Assembly: GCF_001005315.1 (NCBI RefSeq)
Contig: NZ_LBMG01000009.1
Location: forward strand, 79,895 to 143,894
DNA: 64,000 nt
Reading direction: 5' to 3'
DNA from: Kordia jejudonensis
GTDB taxonomy: Bacteria; Bacteroidota; Bacteroidia; Flavobacteriales; Flavobacteriaceae
The notes beneath the pieces were generated by a model. The model made no database searches. It was not told the DNA's origin and was given only the letters and a program-made list of their open reading frames with translations. Every line of letters begins with the position of its first letter. The first letter of the stretch is position 1. The translations under genes were made by a program, and so were the position numbers. Of the stretch, positions 36,673 through 46,172 are shown one piece after another.

Positions 36673-36962
36673 AGTTCGACGTAAAAAATTTAGTTCGATA
36701 TTTATCTTTTCCGAAGTATAGCAGGGATTTTCAGTTAAAAATTTTTGAATCCTTGGAAAAAATTTAGGAAAATTCATGCGGTTTTAGTTTTTTCCAGAAA
36801 GAAAAACTAAAAATACCTCTGGAAAAGTTCCCTTTCTTTTGTTTCTTTTCTTTGGGAAAGCAAAGAAAATGAAAATAAAACACTGAAAATATGGTGTTTA
36901 GTAAGGAGTTTCTAAGCTCAATTATAAATATGAATTGAATCACTTATATCGAACTGACGTTA
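36673..36962 (-). repeat. ~290-bp dispersed element, copy 1
   Basis: It fills most of the 392-bp gene-free stretch 36580-36971. Partial inverted ends with GTTCGATAT (36693) / ATATCGAAC (36946). The core, with an internal hairpin around AGTTTTT-CCAGA and the CTTTGGGAAAG block, recurs in opposite orientation at 58877-59224 and 63021-63234. Non-coding; MITE-like. Confidence 0.75.
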
Positions 36963-36971
36963 TTTAAAAAG

Positions 36972-37916
36972 TTATTTTTTAAAAATTAGTGTTCCGCGTT
37001 GAAATTTACATACATCTTCTACACTCTTAAGTGACTTGTATTTCTTTACGACATCGGGATGAATTTCTGTTTCTGACAACGGATTGTGTGTTCTGTAGTT
37101 TTCGCCTTTGAACTCAATAACGCTCAAATTATTTGCTTCACACAATTCTAAATAATACAGGTAAGACAAGCGGTTTGTGTAAGCAATGTCGTTTCCTGCC
37201 CAGAAATTCCACGTTTTATCAGCATATTTTAAGAAGTTGAATTCTGAAATATTTTTGTCTTGAAAAAACCCAGGATTTGCAAAATGATCTATAAAATTAA
37301 TCGTGTGTACCGCAAAACCATCTTCGGTTAGCCAAACTTTCATTTTTGTGAATAATTGCTGTAAAAATTCAGGCGGAATGTGTTCAAAAACCACTTGTGA
37401 ACAAATGTAATCAAACGAAGTACTCACATTTTCTATGGCTTCCAGCGTATATTTTGGAATGTATGTTATATGACAAAATTGAAGTAGCTCTTCAAGGGTT
37501 TGAAACGATTGTAGCTGTTGTATTTTTTCTTTAATCTCAGTCGAGCAGAATTTGCCTCTTGCTGAAATTTTATCTAAAAAACCTTCATTTTCAAGATGTT
37601 GAATTTGCTTCTGAAATGTTTTGATGGAACTGTCGTTGGAAATATCGACCGTTATAATCTTATCAAAACCTAATAAATACAATACCACAGGAGAAATTAG
37701 CGAATATCCTGTGCCAATTTCCAAAGCTGTCTTTTTTGAATCTTCTGTAAATGTTAGTGTGGTTTCATCAAACTTTCGTAAACATTCATGTGTTTGATAT
37801 ATCATCACATTTTTGTGATAATTTTTTTTCAATGTCGCTGGAATATGATTGAGCTTATCGCCAATCTTAGTAAAATGCAGTATTTTTTGCAGACTTGCTT
37901 TTATTTTCCAGTGCAT
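36972..37916 (-). CDS. SAM-dependent methyltransferase-like protein
   Basis: 314 residues. A class I methyltransferase motif I is seen as KTALEIGTGYSLISPVVLYL, followed by strand-2 DKIITVDIS and FDYICSQVVFEHIPPEFLQQLF. Substrate unknown. It is cytoplasmic and apparently monocistronic. The dispersed repeat begins right after its stop codon. Confidence 0.8.
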   Translation of the reverse strand: MHWKIKASLQKILHFTKIGDKLNHIPATLKKNYHKNVMIYQTHECLRKFDETTLTFTEDSKKTALEIGTGYSLISPVVLYLLGFDKIITVDISNDSSIKTFQKQIQHLENEGFLDKISARGKFCSTEIKEKIQQLQSFQTLEELLQFCHITYIPKYTLEAIENVSTSFDYICSQVVFEHIPPEFLQQLFTKMKVWLTEDGFAVHTINFIDHFANPGFFQDKNISEFNFLKYADKTWNFWAGNDIAYTNRLSYLYYLELCEANNLSVIEFKGENYRTHNPLSETEIHPDVVKKYKSLKSVEDVCKFQRGTLIFKK

Positions 37917-38071
37917 TGTTTTTGTTGTCTTTTGTGCAAATTCTAAAATTTATGACAAACCGCCAATAAAGTTTCAAATTCATTTTAAAAAAATAGAATT
38001 CTTGAACACAAATTATTTATTTTAAGATTTTTTTAACTAAATTTAGAACGTCAAAAAACCGATCTACCAAA

Positions 38072-38461
38072 TTGAAAGAACTCCATAAAAATCTACATTT
38101 AGCTTTATCTACAGGTGCTGTATTAGTTGTAGGCGCCACATATGGTTTGTACCCAAGTACTTTTTTACCTTTATTTTTTGACTTTACAGTGGAAACAACC
38201 GATTTGAATCATGTGTTTAGAGCCATGATGGGTTCCTATTTTGCATTGGGTATATATTGGGCATATAGTTTATGCTTTCAAAGTCACTGGCGTGCCGCTA
38301 CCTATTCCGTGGTATTTTTTATGGGCGGATTAGCTGTTGGTCGTTTGTGGAGCATTGCCGTGGACGGAATTCCATCTACTGCATTTACTGTGGGAACTGT
38401 TTTAGAAATTGTTTTCGCTATTTGGGGCTATATTAATTTGAAATTGTACAATAAAGAATAG
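38072..38461 (+). CDS. DUF4345-like small membrane protein
   Basis: 129 residues with four predicted membrane helices. The layout fits DUF4345: an N-terminal helix, a loop with FRAMMGSYFALGIYWAY, then FFMGGLAVGRLWSI and a last helix. A -7-like TAAATTTA lies at 38038-38045. Function unknown. Its stop codon is 1 bp from the end of the convergent kinase gene. Confidence 0.75.
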   Translation: MKELHKNLHLALSTGAVLVVGATYGLYPSTFLPLFFDFTVETTDLNHVFRAMMGSYFALGIYWAYSLCFQSHWRAATYSVVFFMGGLAVGRLWSIAVDGIPSTAFTVGTVLEIVFAIWGYINLKLYNKE

Positions 38462-38462
38462 C

Positions 38463-39659
38463 CTATTTTGCTAACGTGCATACAAATTGGCTTCCATGAC
38501 CCATTTTGGAACTTACTACAATTATTCCACCGAGTTTTATAACTACTTTTTTTACAGTTGCCAAGCCAATTCCTGTACCTGCATTTCCAAACTTGTCTGT
38601 TTTTTGCGCTGTTGTAAAAAGTTCAAAAATTTGTTCTTGAGCTGTTTCAGGAATTCCAGGACCATTGTCAACTACGGTAATTTGATAGTGTTCTTCTTGT
38701 TCGAAAATCTGAACTTGTATACTCGGATTTTCTTTGTCATTGTATTTTATAGCATTGGAAACTAAGTTTAGAAGAATTTGTGTCAAACCTGCACGATTTA
38801 CATGTATTGTTTGCAATGCAGTTTCAAACAGTAGCGACACTTTTTTATCGCTATTCGTTATGTTCTGAATTTCTTTTTCAATGGCAGCAACCGCAACTTC
38901 TTCTTTTTTGTTTTTTACGACTGTATCTGCTTTGTAGAATTTTAATATTCCATCAATATAATCGCGTAAGGAATCCGATGAAGTTTTGATGTATTCTAAA
39001 TACTGCAAAGTTTCTTCTGATAGATTTGTAGCTTCTTCCTCCACCAATTGCGTTAGCATTCTTATTTGTGCTAATGGCGATTTTAAATCGTGTGAAACTA
39101 CGCCCGCAAAACGTTCTAATTCTATATTTCGCTTTTGCAAATCGGCTTGTAATTCTAATAGTTTGATGTTTTTGTACCGCTCATCAAACAGACTTACAAC
39201 TTGTTTTGCCATTGCTTTGAGTGCGTCTACTTGCGCTTGTGTTAATATTCTTGGTTTTACGTCATACACACACAAAGTACCTAGTTTAAAACCATCAGGA
39301 TCTACTAACGGAACGCCTGCATAAAAGATAGCATTGTGTTCGGCGACTAACGGATTGTCATGAAAACGTTCATCTTCGCGTGCGTCATACACGGTCATCA
39401 TATCACCTTCAGCATTGATTGCATGCCCACAAAAAGAAATTTCTCTTGGCGATTCGCTAAAAGGAATACCATAATGCGATTTTAAAAAGTTACGATCATA
39501 ATCTAATAAGGTTACCAATGAAATGGGCACTTCACAGATGTAGGACATTAATGAAGTAATGTTGTCAAAACTTTCTTCTGGTAATGTGTCTAATAATTGG
39601 TACTTTTCTACAGCTTTTTGTCGCTGTTTTTCATTTTTGGGGAATGAAGGTGAAATCAT
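38463..39659 (-). CDS. GAF-domain sensor histidine kinase
   Basis: 398 residues with no membrane segment. The N-terminal GAF domain (~25-160; CEVPISLVTLLDYDRNFLKSH) is typical of phytochrome-associated or soluble light/redox sensors. HisKA with His in GVVSHDLKSPLAQIRML is followed by HATPase with N box LVSNAIKYND, DNGPGIP and GTGIGLATVKK. No response regulator is adjacent. Confidence 0.9.
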   Translation of the reverse strand: MISPSFPKNEKQRQKAVEKYQLLDTLPEESFDNITSLMSYICEVPISLVTLLDYDRNFLKSHYGIPFSESPREISFCGHAINAEGDMMTVYDAREDERFHDNPLVAEHNAIFYAGVPLVDPDGFKLGTLCVYDVKPRILTQAQVDALKAMAKQVVSLFDERYKNIKLLELQADLQKRNIELERFAGVVSHDLKSPLAQIRMLTQLVEEEATNLSEETLQYLEYIKTSSDSLRDYIDGILKFYKADTVVKNKKEEVAVAAIEKEIQNITNSDKKVSLLFETALQTIHVNRAGLTQILLNLVSNAIKYNDKENPSIQVQIFEQEEHYQITVVDNGPGIPETAQEQIFELFTTAQKTDKFGNAGTGIGLATVKKVVIKLGGIIVVSSKMGHGSQFVCTLAK

Positions 39660-39842
39660 GCAATACTAATTTAAAGAATCTATTAAATAAAAAAACTTCA
39701 AGATGTGAAGATACAACAATATTAGCAATCTTTATTTGATGGTATTCTTCAGAAACGTTGGAACTCATAAATTCAACGATCAATTGTACTTTTATCTTGG
39801 TTTTATCGTATTTTTATAGACAATTTTTTGAGATATTTATTT

Positions 39843-41123
39843 ATGGAAAAAGAAGCGTATAAAATTTATATTATTGGAGCTGGAATTAGCGGTTTGATTG
39901 CCGCCAATGTATTGGAAAAGAATGGTTTTTACCCACATATTATTGAAGCAACTGACCGTGCTGGAGGACGCGTAAAAACGGATGTTATTAATGGTTACCA
40001 ACTTGATCATGGTTTTCAAGTATTGCTCACTGCTTATCCTGCTGCACAAGCTTATTTAGATTATAAAACGCTTGATTTGCAAGAATTTTTACCTGGCGCA
40101 ACTATTTTTACCAATGGAAATGCTAAAACACTTGGCGATCCGTTGCGAAATTTCTCGTTGCTATTTCCCACACTTTTTTCTGGAATTGGAACTTTTTCTG
40201 ATAAACTCAAAATTTTAAAATTAAATACAGCTGTCAAGAAAAAATCAGTCACTGAAATTTTTGAACAACCTGAAACCTCAACACTCACACATTTACAAAA
40301 ATTAGGCTTTTCTGACGAAATGATTTCGCAGTTTTTTAAACCTTTTTTTAGTGGAATTTTTCTGGAAACAAAGCTTGATACTTCCAACAGAATGTTTGAG
40401 TTTGTGTATAAAATGTTTGGCGAAGGATTTGCTGCGCTTCCAAAAGCAGGTATAGAAGCTATTCCACAACAATTAGTTGCCAATTTGAAACAGACTACTT
40501 TTCATTATAATACAAAAGTAAAGCAAGTGGAAGATGGGAAAATACTCCTTGAAAATAACGATGTTTTAGAAAGTCATTTTACAATTGTTGCCGCAGAAGC
40601 AAGCAACCTGATTACAAACTTAAAATCGCAAAGTATTGCATGGAAATCCTGTGACACCTTGTATTTTGAAACGCCAAAACGTACTATTGCAAAACCATTG
40701 ATTGGTTTGATTCCCGCAGAACATACATTGATTAACAATATATTTTATCATACGAGTTTGGAAACCGCTTCTACAGGCGCCAAAGAATTGCTTTCCGTGA
40801 CCGTAGTTACAGATCATAATATGGCAGAAAGCTTTTTGATTAAGAAAGTGAAAGAAGAGTTGCAACTTCATTGTGGAATTGAAGAATGCACGTTTTTAAA
40901 ACGCTATGAAATTCCAAAAGCATTGCCAAATTTGCAACAATTACAATATAGCATGTTACCTTCTGAAACACGATTAACGACACAAACTTTTTTAGCAGGC
41001 GATGTACAACTCAACGGTTCGTTAAATGCTGCCATGTTAGCTGGAGAAGCAGCCGCTTTAGGTGTGATTGAAGCATTGGGAAGTACTGTAAATCCTGACG
41101 ATTTAAAATCTGAATACGCATAA
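39843..41123 (+). CDS. NAD(P)/FAD-dependent oxidoreductase (amine oxidase/phytoene desaturase-like)
   Basis: 426 residues from ATG 39843 (MEKEAYKIYIIGAGISGLI); an ATG 15 bp upstream is less likely. The Rossmann GAGISGLIAANVLEKNG and the second FAD motif EATDRAGGRVKTD are intact. The C-terminal FAD motif is FLAGDVQLNGSLNAAMLAG. Related to protoporphyrinogen-oxidase/phytoene-desaturase-like enzymes; substrate unknown. The DinB-like gene follows after 3 bp. Confidence 0.87.
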   Translation: MEKEAYKIYIIGAGISGLIAANVLEKNGFYPHIIEATDRAGGRVKTDVINGYQLDHGFQVLLTAYPAAQAYLDYKTLDLQEFLPGATIFTNGNAKTLGDPLRNFSLLFPTLFSGIGTFSDKLKILKLNTAVKKKSVTEIFEQPETSTLTHLQKLGFSDEMISQFFKPFFSGIFLETKLDTSNRMFEFVYKMFGEGFAALPKAGIEAIPQQLVANLKQTTFHYNTKVKQVEDGKILLENNDVLESHFTIVAAEASNLITNLKSQSIAWKSCDTLYFETPKRTIAKPLIGLIPAEHTLINNIFYHTSLETASTGAKELLSVTVVTDHNMAESFLIKKVKEELQLHCGIEECTFLKRYEIPKALPNLQQLQYSMLPSETRLTTQTFLAGDVQLNGSLNAAMLAGEAAALGVIEALGSTVNPDDLKSEYA

Positions 41124-41126
41124 ATC

Positions 41127-41597
41127 ATGAAGATATCAACACAAGTTGCTAAACATTTTAGAGACGTTTTTTTTGGTGGAAATTGGACAGCTTCTAGTGT
41201 ACAACAAATTTTAGAAAGCGTTACTTGGGAACAAGCCACGACGAAAGTGTACGATTTGAATACGATTTGCACCTTAACTTTTCATATACATTATTACGTA
41301 GCCGCCGTGTTAAGAGTTTTTCAAGGCGAAACTTTACAGGCAAAAGATGCGCATAGTTTTGATCATCCTGAGCTAAATTCACAAGCCGAATGGGATACTT
41401 TTATAGCAACCGTTTTGGCAGACGCTACCATGTTTTCAACTGCATTAGAACAGTTACCCGAAGATTGTTTTGATCAACCATTTACCGATGAAAAATACGG
41501 AAGTTATTACAGAAATATTCATGGTATTATAGAACATACACATTACCATTTGGGTCAAATTTCTTTGATTAAGAAGATTTTAGATTCTAAAACCTAG
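41127..41597 (+). CDS. DinB-superfamily protein
   Basis: 156 residues; a four-helix bundle with candidate metal histidines in TFHIHYYVAAV and EHTHYHLGQI, as in DinB/DUF1572 proteins. Probably a thiol- or metal-dependent enzyme of unknown substrate. It is co-transcribed with the upstream FAD oxidoreductase (3-bp spacer). Confidence 0.8.
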   Translation: MKISTQVAKHFRDVFFGGNWTASSVQQILESVTWEQATTKVYDLNTICTLTFHIHYYVAAVLRVFQGETLQAKDAHSFDHPELNSQAEWDTFIATVLADATMFSTALEQLPEDCFDQPFTDEKYGSYYRNIHGIIEHTHYHLGQISLIKKILDSKT

Positions 41598-41637
41598 AAT
41601 TGGTTTATCCTTGGCAATTATTTATTTTGAATATGAA

Positions 41638-41664
41638 GCATCTCGACTGCGCTCGATGTGACAA
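41638..41664 (+). repeat. TCGACTGCGCTCGA dispersed palindrome
   Basis: The same hairpin repeat as at 32263-32287, including CATC before and GATGTGACA after the core. It lies between convergent genes. Confidence 0.75.
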
Positions 41665-41686
41665 TTCTTTAATTTTTTAATGAAAA

Positions 41687-42754
41687 CTACAACCACTTTT
41701 TTCTTCGGAAGTAAATTAATAGTGCGAGGAATAGCATGATCATAATTCCCCAAAGGATATAATAACTGTATTTATAGTGTAATTCGGGCATGTTTTCGAA
41801 GTTCATTCCGTAAACACCCACAAGAAACGTTAATGGAATAAATATGGTGGAAATGATGGTGAGTACTTTCATAATCCCATTCATTTTGTTGCTCATGTTG
41901 GTCATGTGCATATCCATAAGTCCCCAAACCATCTCTCGGTATAAATCGATATTGTCATTTATTTGTAAGATATGATCTTGTAAATCTTTGAGATATTCGT
42001 GTATTTTTATGGTAATGAGTTCCGATTCTGACTTTACAATTCGGCTGATAACTTCTCTAGACGGAAGTATATTTCTGCGTAAGCGAAGTAAATCCTGTTT
42101 TAGGTATTGAATGTCTTTTGAAATATCTTCACGAGAACTTTCTAAGAACAATTCGTCTTCTGCCAATTCTACTTTTGAACCAAATAATTCAATAACTACG
42201 GCATAATTATCTACAATAGCATCTATGAGTAAAAATCCCAAATAATCAGCTCCAGAGTTGCGCAATCGGCTTTTTTGATTGTGAAATCGTTGTCGGATTG
42301 GGTTAAAGATATCTTCATCTGTTTCTTGAAATGTCAACACGTAATCTTTTCCAATAATGATAGAAATATGCTCCGTAAGCAATTCATTATTTTGATTGTG
42401 ATATAACATTTTCATTACGACAAAAATGTAATTTTCGTACTCGTCAATTTTTGGGCGCTGATTGGTGTTTACAATGTCTTCTAAGATCAGTGGATGCAAC
42501 TTGAAATACTCTCCGATTTTGGAAATATCCTGTGCTTTATTTAGTCCATTTACATTAATCCAAGTGACTAAATTATTGTTTTTGACATCAAATATTTCCT
42601 TAATTTGGTTTGTTTTGTAAGTACTGTACACTTCATTGGTATACTCATGTACTTCTAACAATGTTTCTGGGTTTTCTTTTTCTCCTAAATACACCACTTC
42701 TCCAGGAGCTTTTCCGAGACTTTTATGCGCTGCCGTTTTTTTTCTTTTTTTCAT
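41687..42754 (-). CDS. corA: CorA-type magnesium/cobalt transporter
   Basis: 355 residues. A large cytoplasmic N-terminal domain precedes two C-terminal membrane helices, with the signature YGMNFENMPEL after the first. Normal length. Pentameric Mg2+ channel in the inner membrane. MscS genes follow upstream on the same strand, giving an ion-homeostasis neighbourhood. Confidence 0.95.
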   Translation of the reverse strand: MKKRKKTAAHKSLGKAPGEVVYLGEKENPETLLEVHEYTNEVYSTYKTNQIKEIFDVKNNNLVTWINVNGLNKAQDISKIGEYFKLHPLILEDIVNTNQRPKIDEYENYIFVVMKMLYHNQNNELLTEHISIIIGKDYVLTFQETDEDIFNPIRQRFHNQKSRLRNSGADYLGFLLIDAIVDNYAVVIELFGSKVELAEDELFLESSREDISKDIQYLKQDLLRLRRNILPSREVISRIVKSESELITIKIHEYLKDLQDHILQINDNIDLYREMVWGLMDMHMTNMSNKMNGIMKVLTIISTIFIPLTFLVGVYGMNFENMPELHYKYSYYILWGIMIMLFLALLIYFRRKKWL

Positions 42755-42789
42755 GTATTGTATTGAACAAGTCCCTTAAGATATGAATT

Positions 42790-43350
42790 TTATAGAAGTT
42801 CTTCATTTTCTGTGGGAATCGTTTCCTCGACAACTTCACTATTTTCTTGTACTTCTTCTTTTCCTAAAATTTCCAATCCCTTTTGCATTACTAAAGAATT
42901 GGGCAAAGAAATATTTTCTCCTGCATCGGTTTTGATGAAGAAATAAAATGCTGTAATATTTTTTACTTCGCCTACCCAATTGTAATCTTTGTCAATGATT
43001 TTGATACGATGACCGATACGAACTGGATGGTAGAAAAATAGTATAAAACTTGCCGTAAGATTTGATAATAACGACCATTGTGCAAAGAATCCGACACCTA
43101 AAACCGCTAATACTGAAGAAATGAAAATGGTAAATTCTTCAAATTTTACGCCCCAAATGAGTGCCAAGAAAAATCCGCCAATTAGATAAATGACAAAGTA
43201 ACAAATATTAAAAATTACTTTTCGTCGGTTGATTTCAATAGCTTGTACAAAGCTAAATTTACGGATTGCTTTTTTTATGACAATAATAATTACCATCATG
43301 ATAGCAATGAGTATTACAGAAAGTAATAGTTGCTCTTTAGGAATGATCAT
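42790..43350 (-). CDS. Small MscS-type mechanosensitive channel protein
   Basis: 186 residues. Three membrane helices with the pore-lining helix around AVLGVGFFAQWSLLSNLTASF, then the beta-domain (HPVRIGHRIKIIDKDYNWVGEV). The C-terminal alpha/beta part is shortened compared with MscS. It may form mixed or modified channels. It sits between corA and a full-length mscS gene. Confidence 0.85.
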   Translation of the reverse strand: MIIPKEQLLLSVILIAIMMVIIIVIKKAIRKFSFVQAIEINRRKVIFNICYFVIYLIGGFFLALIWGVKFEEFTIFISSVLAVLGVGFFAQWSLLSNLTASFILFFYHPVRIGHRIKIIDKDYNWVGEVKNITAFYFFIKTDAGENISLPNSLVMQKGLEILGKEEVQENSEVVEETIPTENEELL

Positions 43351-43387
43351 GACTATATAATTTTAGAGTTATTACGGATATCAAATG

Positions 43388-43428
43388 TATAAAAAAAGTA
43401 TAGATGGAATGTTTTCTATCTATACTTT
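43388..43428 (-). terminator. Terminator after the larger mscS-type gene
   Basis: An 11-bp stem (AAAGTATAGAT / ATCTATACTTT) with a 12-nt loop, followed on the minus strand by a run of seven T. It lies 22 bp past the stop codon at 43451. Confidence 0.75.
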
Positions 43429-43450
43429 TATACAATTTTTTATATGTGAA

Positions 43451-44365
43451 TTATTCTTCTTCTGAATTTTCAACGCTGTTTTTCTTGGAAATATTTAAGG
43501 TTTGATCATCAAACTGTAATGTTCTGATTGGGAACGGAATGTTGATGTTTTCTGCTACGAAAGCCTGTTTTATCTTTATAATAGCTTTACTTTTTGCTTT
43601 CAGTTGTTCTAGGGAGTTTTCGGCATCAATCCAAAATCTACATAAAAAGTTAATAGAACTTCCACCAAATTCAGTAAAGTAAAACTCTACATTTTCAGAG
43701 TTTTCAATTTGTTCAAAGGAATCTGCAATTACATTTTTAGTAATGCTTTCTACTTTTTCTAAATCGGATTCGTATCCTACGCCACATTCTACCATAACAC
43801 GCATACGTGTGGTAAGTGAGTAGTTTTTTATTGGATTTTCTAAAATGGTTTTATTAGGAATTACCACAATATTGTTGTCCGCTTCTTTTAAAACGAGGTA
43901 GTTGATTGCGATATCAATTATTTCTCCTGCATATCCTGTAGTTTCGACCCAGTTTCCAATACGTACATTTTTTCTAAAAGATAATACAACACCTGAAATT
44001 GTGTTGGAAAGTGTTCCTTGTAATGCTAAACCAATTACAATACCCGAAATTCCTGCTCCAGTGAGTAATCCTGAAATTGAATCGCCTAAGTTTAATACAT
44101 TTAACGCTAAAAATAGTCCAGCTGCAACAACGACTACAGCTACAACGCGCGCAATTAATTTTGCTACTGCCTTTTGTCGCACTCTATTTTGTACAAGCTT
44201 AAGTGTAGTTTTAAAAATTAATTTAGACAGTAAGTAACTTATAATCATTACAATAAGTGCTACTCCTAGATTTGGTAAGTTTTCTACAAATAAAACCCAC
44301 CAACTTTGCAATTTTTCTAAAATAATTCCTGTTGTTGATTGTATGTCGTCAATGCCTTCCTTCAT
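43451..44365 (-). CDS. MscS-family mechanosensitive ion channel
   Basis: 304 residues. Three membrane helices, pore helix with GISGIVIGLALQGTLSNTISGV, beta-domain (RKNVRIGNWVETTGYAGEIIDI) and a full C-terminal domain. Osmotic-shock release valve in the inner membrane. Confidence 0.92.
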   Translation of the reverse strand: MKEGIDDIQSTTGIILEKLQSWWVLFVENLPNLGVALIVMIISYLLSKLIFKTTLKLVQNRVRQKAVAKLIARVVAVVVVAAGLFLALNVLNLGDSISGLLTGAGISGIVIGLALQGTLSNTISGVVLSFRKNVRIGNWVETTGYAGEIIDIAINYLVLKEADNNIVVIPNKTILENPIKNYSLTTRMRVMVECGVGYESDLEKVESITKNVIADSFEQIENSENVEFYFTEFGGSSINFLCRFWIDAENSLEQLKAKSKAIIKIKQAFVAENINIPFPIRTLQFDDQTLNISKKNSVENSEEE

Positions 44366-44424
44366 GTTCTTTTCTTTTTTTTAAGTGATAAATTTAATTG
44401 TACTATTTTAAATGCTTAATATAT

Positions 44425-44466
44425 GTAAAAAAACTGTTAATCTCCATATTTACAAGAGATTAACAG
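44425..44466 (-). terminator. Terminator of the 44489 gene
   Basis: An 11-bp perfect stem (CTGTTAATCTC / GAGATTAACAG) with an 11-nt loop and seven T on the minus strand. Confidence 0.8.
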
Positions 44467-44488
44467 CCAGTATTGATAATTTTGTATT

Positions 44489-45031
44489 TTAAAATTTTAA
44501 GTTGTCAAAAACTAAAACTTTAACCTCATTTGAATCTGTATCGTAATATTCCATAACAAAGTCGTTGTCTTTTGTATAGTATCCTACACCTGACATTTCT
44601 TTGGAATTAATTACGTAGTAATCATTATATTTTGATTGTACTGCTCTTCCAACGTTGACTTCTTGATCATTTTCAAAAAAGCTGATATCCAAATCATTGT
44701 CATTTAGCTTAAAAGCATATTTCTTATTATTAATCGTATAATATTTTACTTTCGTAATTTCATCATATGCTGGGTCTTTGTCATTATCAATCATGTAGAT
44801 TTTCGTAACTGCAGTTTGTGCAGGTACTCTATCTTGATTTAATTGATATCTTTGACTCTTATCAAATTTTACTTGTTTTGTTTTTTCTGTAATTACCTTC
44901 ACTTTCGTGTTGATCATTTCACCATTTTTCATGGTGGTTGTCTTTTTAGTTTTAGAGGTAACTACTTTTTCAGTTTGGGCAAACATTAATGTTCCTGAGA
45001 ACAAAAGTGCTATTGCTAATATTTTTTTCAT
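44489..45031 (-). CDS. Secreted hypothetical protein
   Basis: 180 residues. The signal peptide ends at LMFAQ. Lys/Thr-rich N-terminal region, then a beta-rich domain with YKHNRL-free, Asp/Tyr-rich strands (DNDKDPAYDEITKVKYYTINN; YYTKDNDFVMEYYDTDSNEV). No family recognised. It is followed by a strong terminator. Confidence 0.68.
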   Translation of the reverse strand: MKKILAIALLFSGTLMFAQTEKVVTSKTKKTTTMKNGEMINTKVKVITEKTKQVKFDKSQRYQLNQDRVPAQTAVTKIYMIDNDKDPAYDEITKVKYYTINNKKYAFKLNDNDLDISFFENDQEVNVGRAVQSKYNDYYVINSKEMSGVGYYTKDNDFVMEYYDTDSNEVKVLVFDNLKF

Positions 45032-45077
45032 ATCTTTTTTTTATTGTTAGTATTGTATTCGCACTATGTCAGCGAGC

Positions 45078-45239
45078 TTATACTTTTCTTCTTCCTGTAA
45101 TTAGAGAGATGATAAAAAGTACTAAGAATACAAAGAATAAAATTTTTGCGATTCCTGCTGAAGCTCCTGCGATTCCACCGAATCCTAATACTCCTGCGAT
45201 AAGTGCTATAATAATAAAGGTAATTGTCCAACGTAACAT
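45078..45239 (-). CDS. DUF1328-family small membrane protein (YtjA-like)
   Basis: 53 residues, [20 protein letters not shown] start, then [12 protein letters not shown] and a second hydrophobic helix ending GRRKV. This is the DUF1328/YtjA signature: two helices with the GIAG turn. Usually stress-induced; function unknown. It sits 46 bp upstream of the 44489-45031 gene on the same strand. Confidence 0.9.
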   Translation of the reverse strand: MLRWTITFIIIALIAGVLGFGGIAGASAGIAKILFFVFLVLFIISLITGRRKV

Positions 45240-45542
45240 AATTTATATTTTTTAAAGGTTTATAATTAATTGATTTTTGTTTGATACAAATGTACGCTGA
45301 GTTGCATGTTTCGCTTTGCTGTATCAAATTTATGATTGACTCTTTTAAAAAGTACTTCAACTATTTTTAGGCAAAAACGAACCAAAATTGGGCATTTTTA
45401 GGGCTTTTTCGGCTTATTTTCAATGAAATGAATCAAAACCCAAAGTAAATGAGTCAATGCAACTAAGGGAATGATTGTACATTTGATCCATACAATAGAA
45501 CCACGAATTATGACGCTTTTTTGAAAGCAAAAAACACAAAAA
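45240..45542. other. Gene-free spacer
   Basis: About 300 bp between divergent genes. I see only a loose inverted repeat TTTGATACA (45279-45287) / TGTATCAAA (45320-45328), possibly part of a promoter for the DUF1328 gene. Confidence 0.4.
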
Positions 45543-46172
45543 ATGAACTATAAATTATCAAATGTTGCCAGTAAAACTTCCTTAGAACTTACCTTTGGAT
45601 TACCATTACGATATCCGAATATATACAGATCCAAACTAAAAATAGACGGTTTAAAAGAACAATCAATTCCTATCATTACGATGCATGATCCGCACTATAT
45701 AACAGAGGGAATTTGGGGAATTCTTCCTCAGAATTTTGAAGGCGAATGGAAAAAATTTCAACAATTAAAAACTACACTACATACGAATAGACAAGATATT
45801 TCTAACAACATATTATATAAGGAAGCGCTTAATAAAAGACGTTGTTTAATTTTAGTTACAGGATTTTACATCTATAAAATAGTGGATACGGATGTTCGAA
45901 AATTTTTAGTAGAAAAAGAAAATGCAACTCCTTTTGCATTGGCAGGTATTTACAATATTTTAGGTGACGGATTTGTTACCTGTTCAGTAATCAACACGAA
46001 AGTTAATGATTTGTTGTCTTCAGAAAAAAATCTGTACGATCATATGCCATTGGAAATTCCACTGTTATTTAAAAACATGTGGTTAAGTCATGAAACAGCT
46101 GAGAACGACATTCAACAAATTATTTCAAAACCATATTTAACCAAATTTAAAATTCAGCGAATAGCTTCCTAA
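45543..46172 (+). CDS. Degenerate SRAP (YedK/HMCES)-like protein lacking catalytic Cys2
   Basis: 209 residues. The SRAP fold is recognisable (AIWGILPQ-like GIWGILPQNFEG; TNRQD; RRCLILVTGFYIYK; ATPFALAGIYN; CSVINTKVN; DHMPLEIP). Genuine SRAP enzymes start Met-Cys-Gly-Arg and crosslink abasic DNA through Cys2. Here residue 2 is Asn, and the catalytic Glu of GFYEW is Ile. Thus it cannot form the usual thiazolidine crosslink; it may be DNA-binding only. It is translationally coupled (TAATG) to the cardiolipin synthase gene. Confidence 0.75.
   Translation: MNYKLSNVASKTSLELTFGLPLRYPNIYRSKLKIDGLKEQSIPIITMHDPHYITEGIWGILPQNFEGEWKKFQQLKTTLHTNRQDISNNILYKEALNKRRCLILVTGFYIYKIVDTDVRKFLVEKENATPFALAGIYNILGDGFVTCSVINTKVNDLLSSEKNLYDHMPLEIPLLFKNMWLSHETAENDIQQIISKPYLTKFKIQRIAS

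Noticed and set aside
38002..38015. TTGA half-site 33 bp from the -7 box of the DUF4345 gene
   Set aside because: Only the left half-site matches; the right half reads ATTA instead of TCAA.
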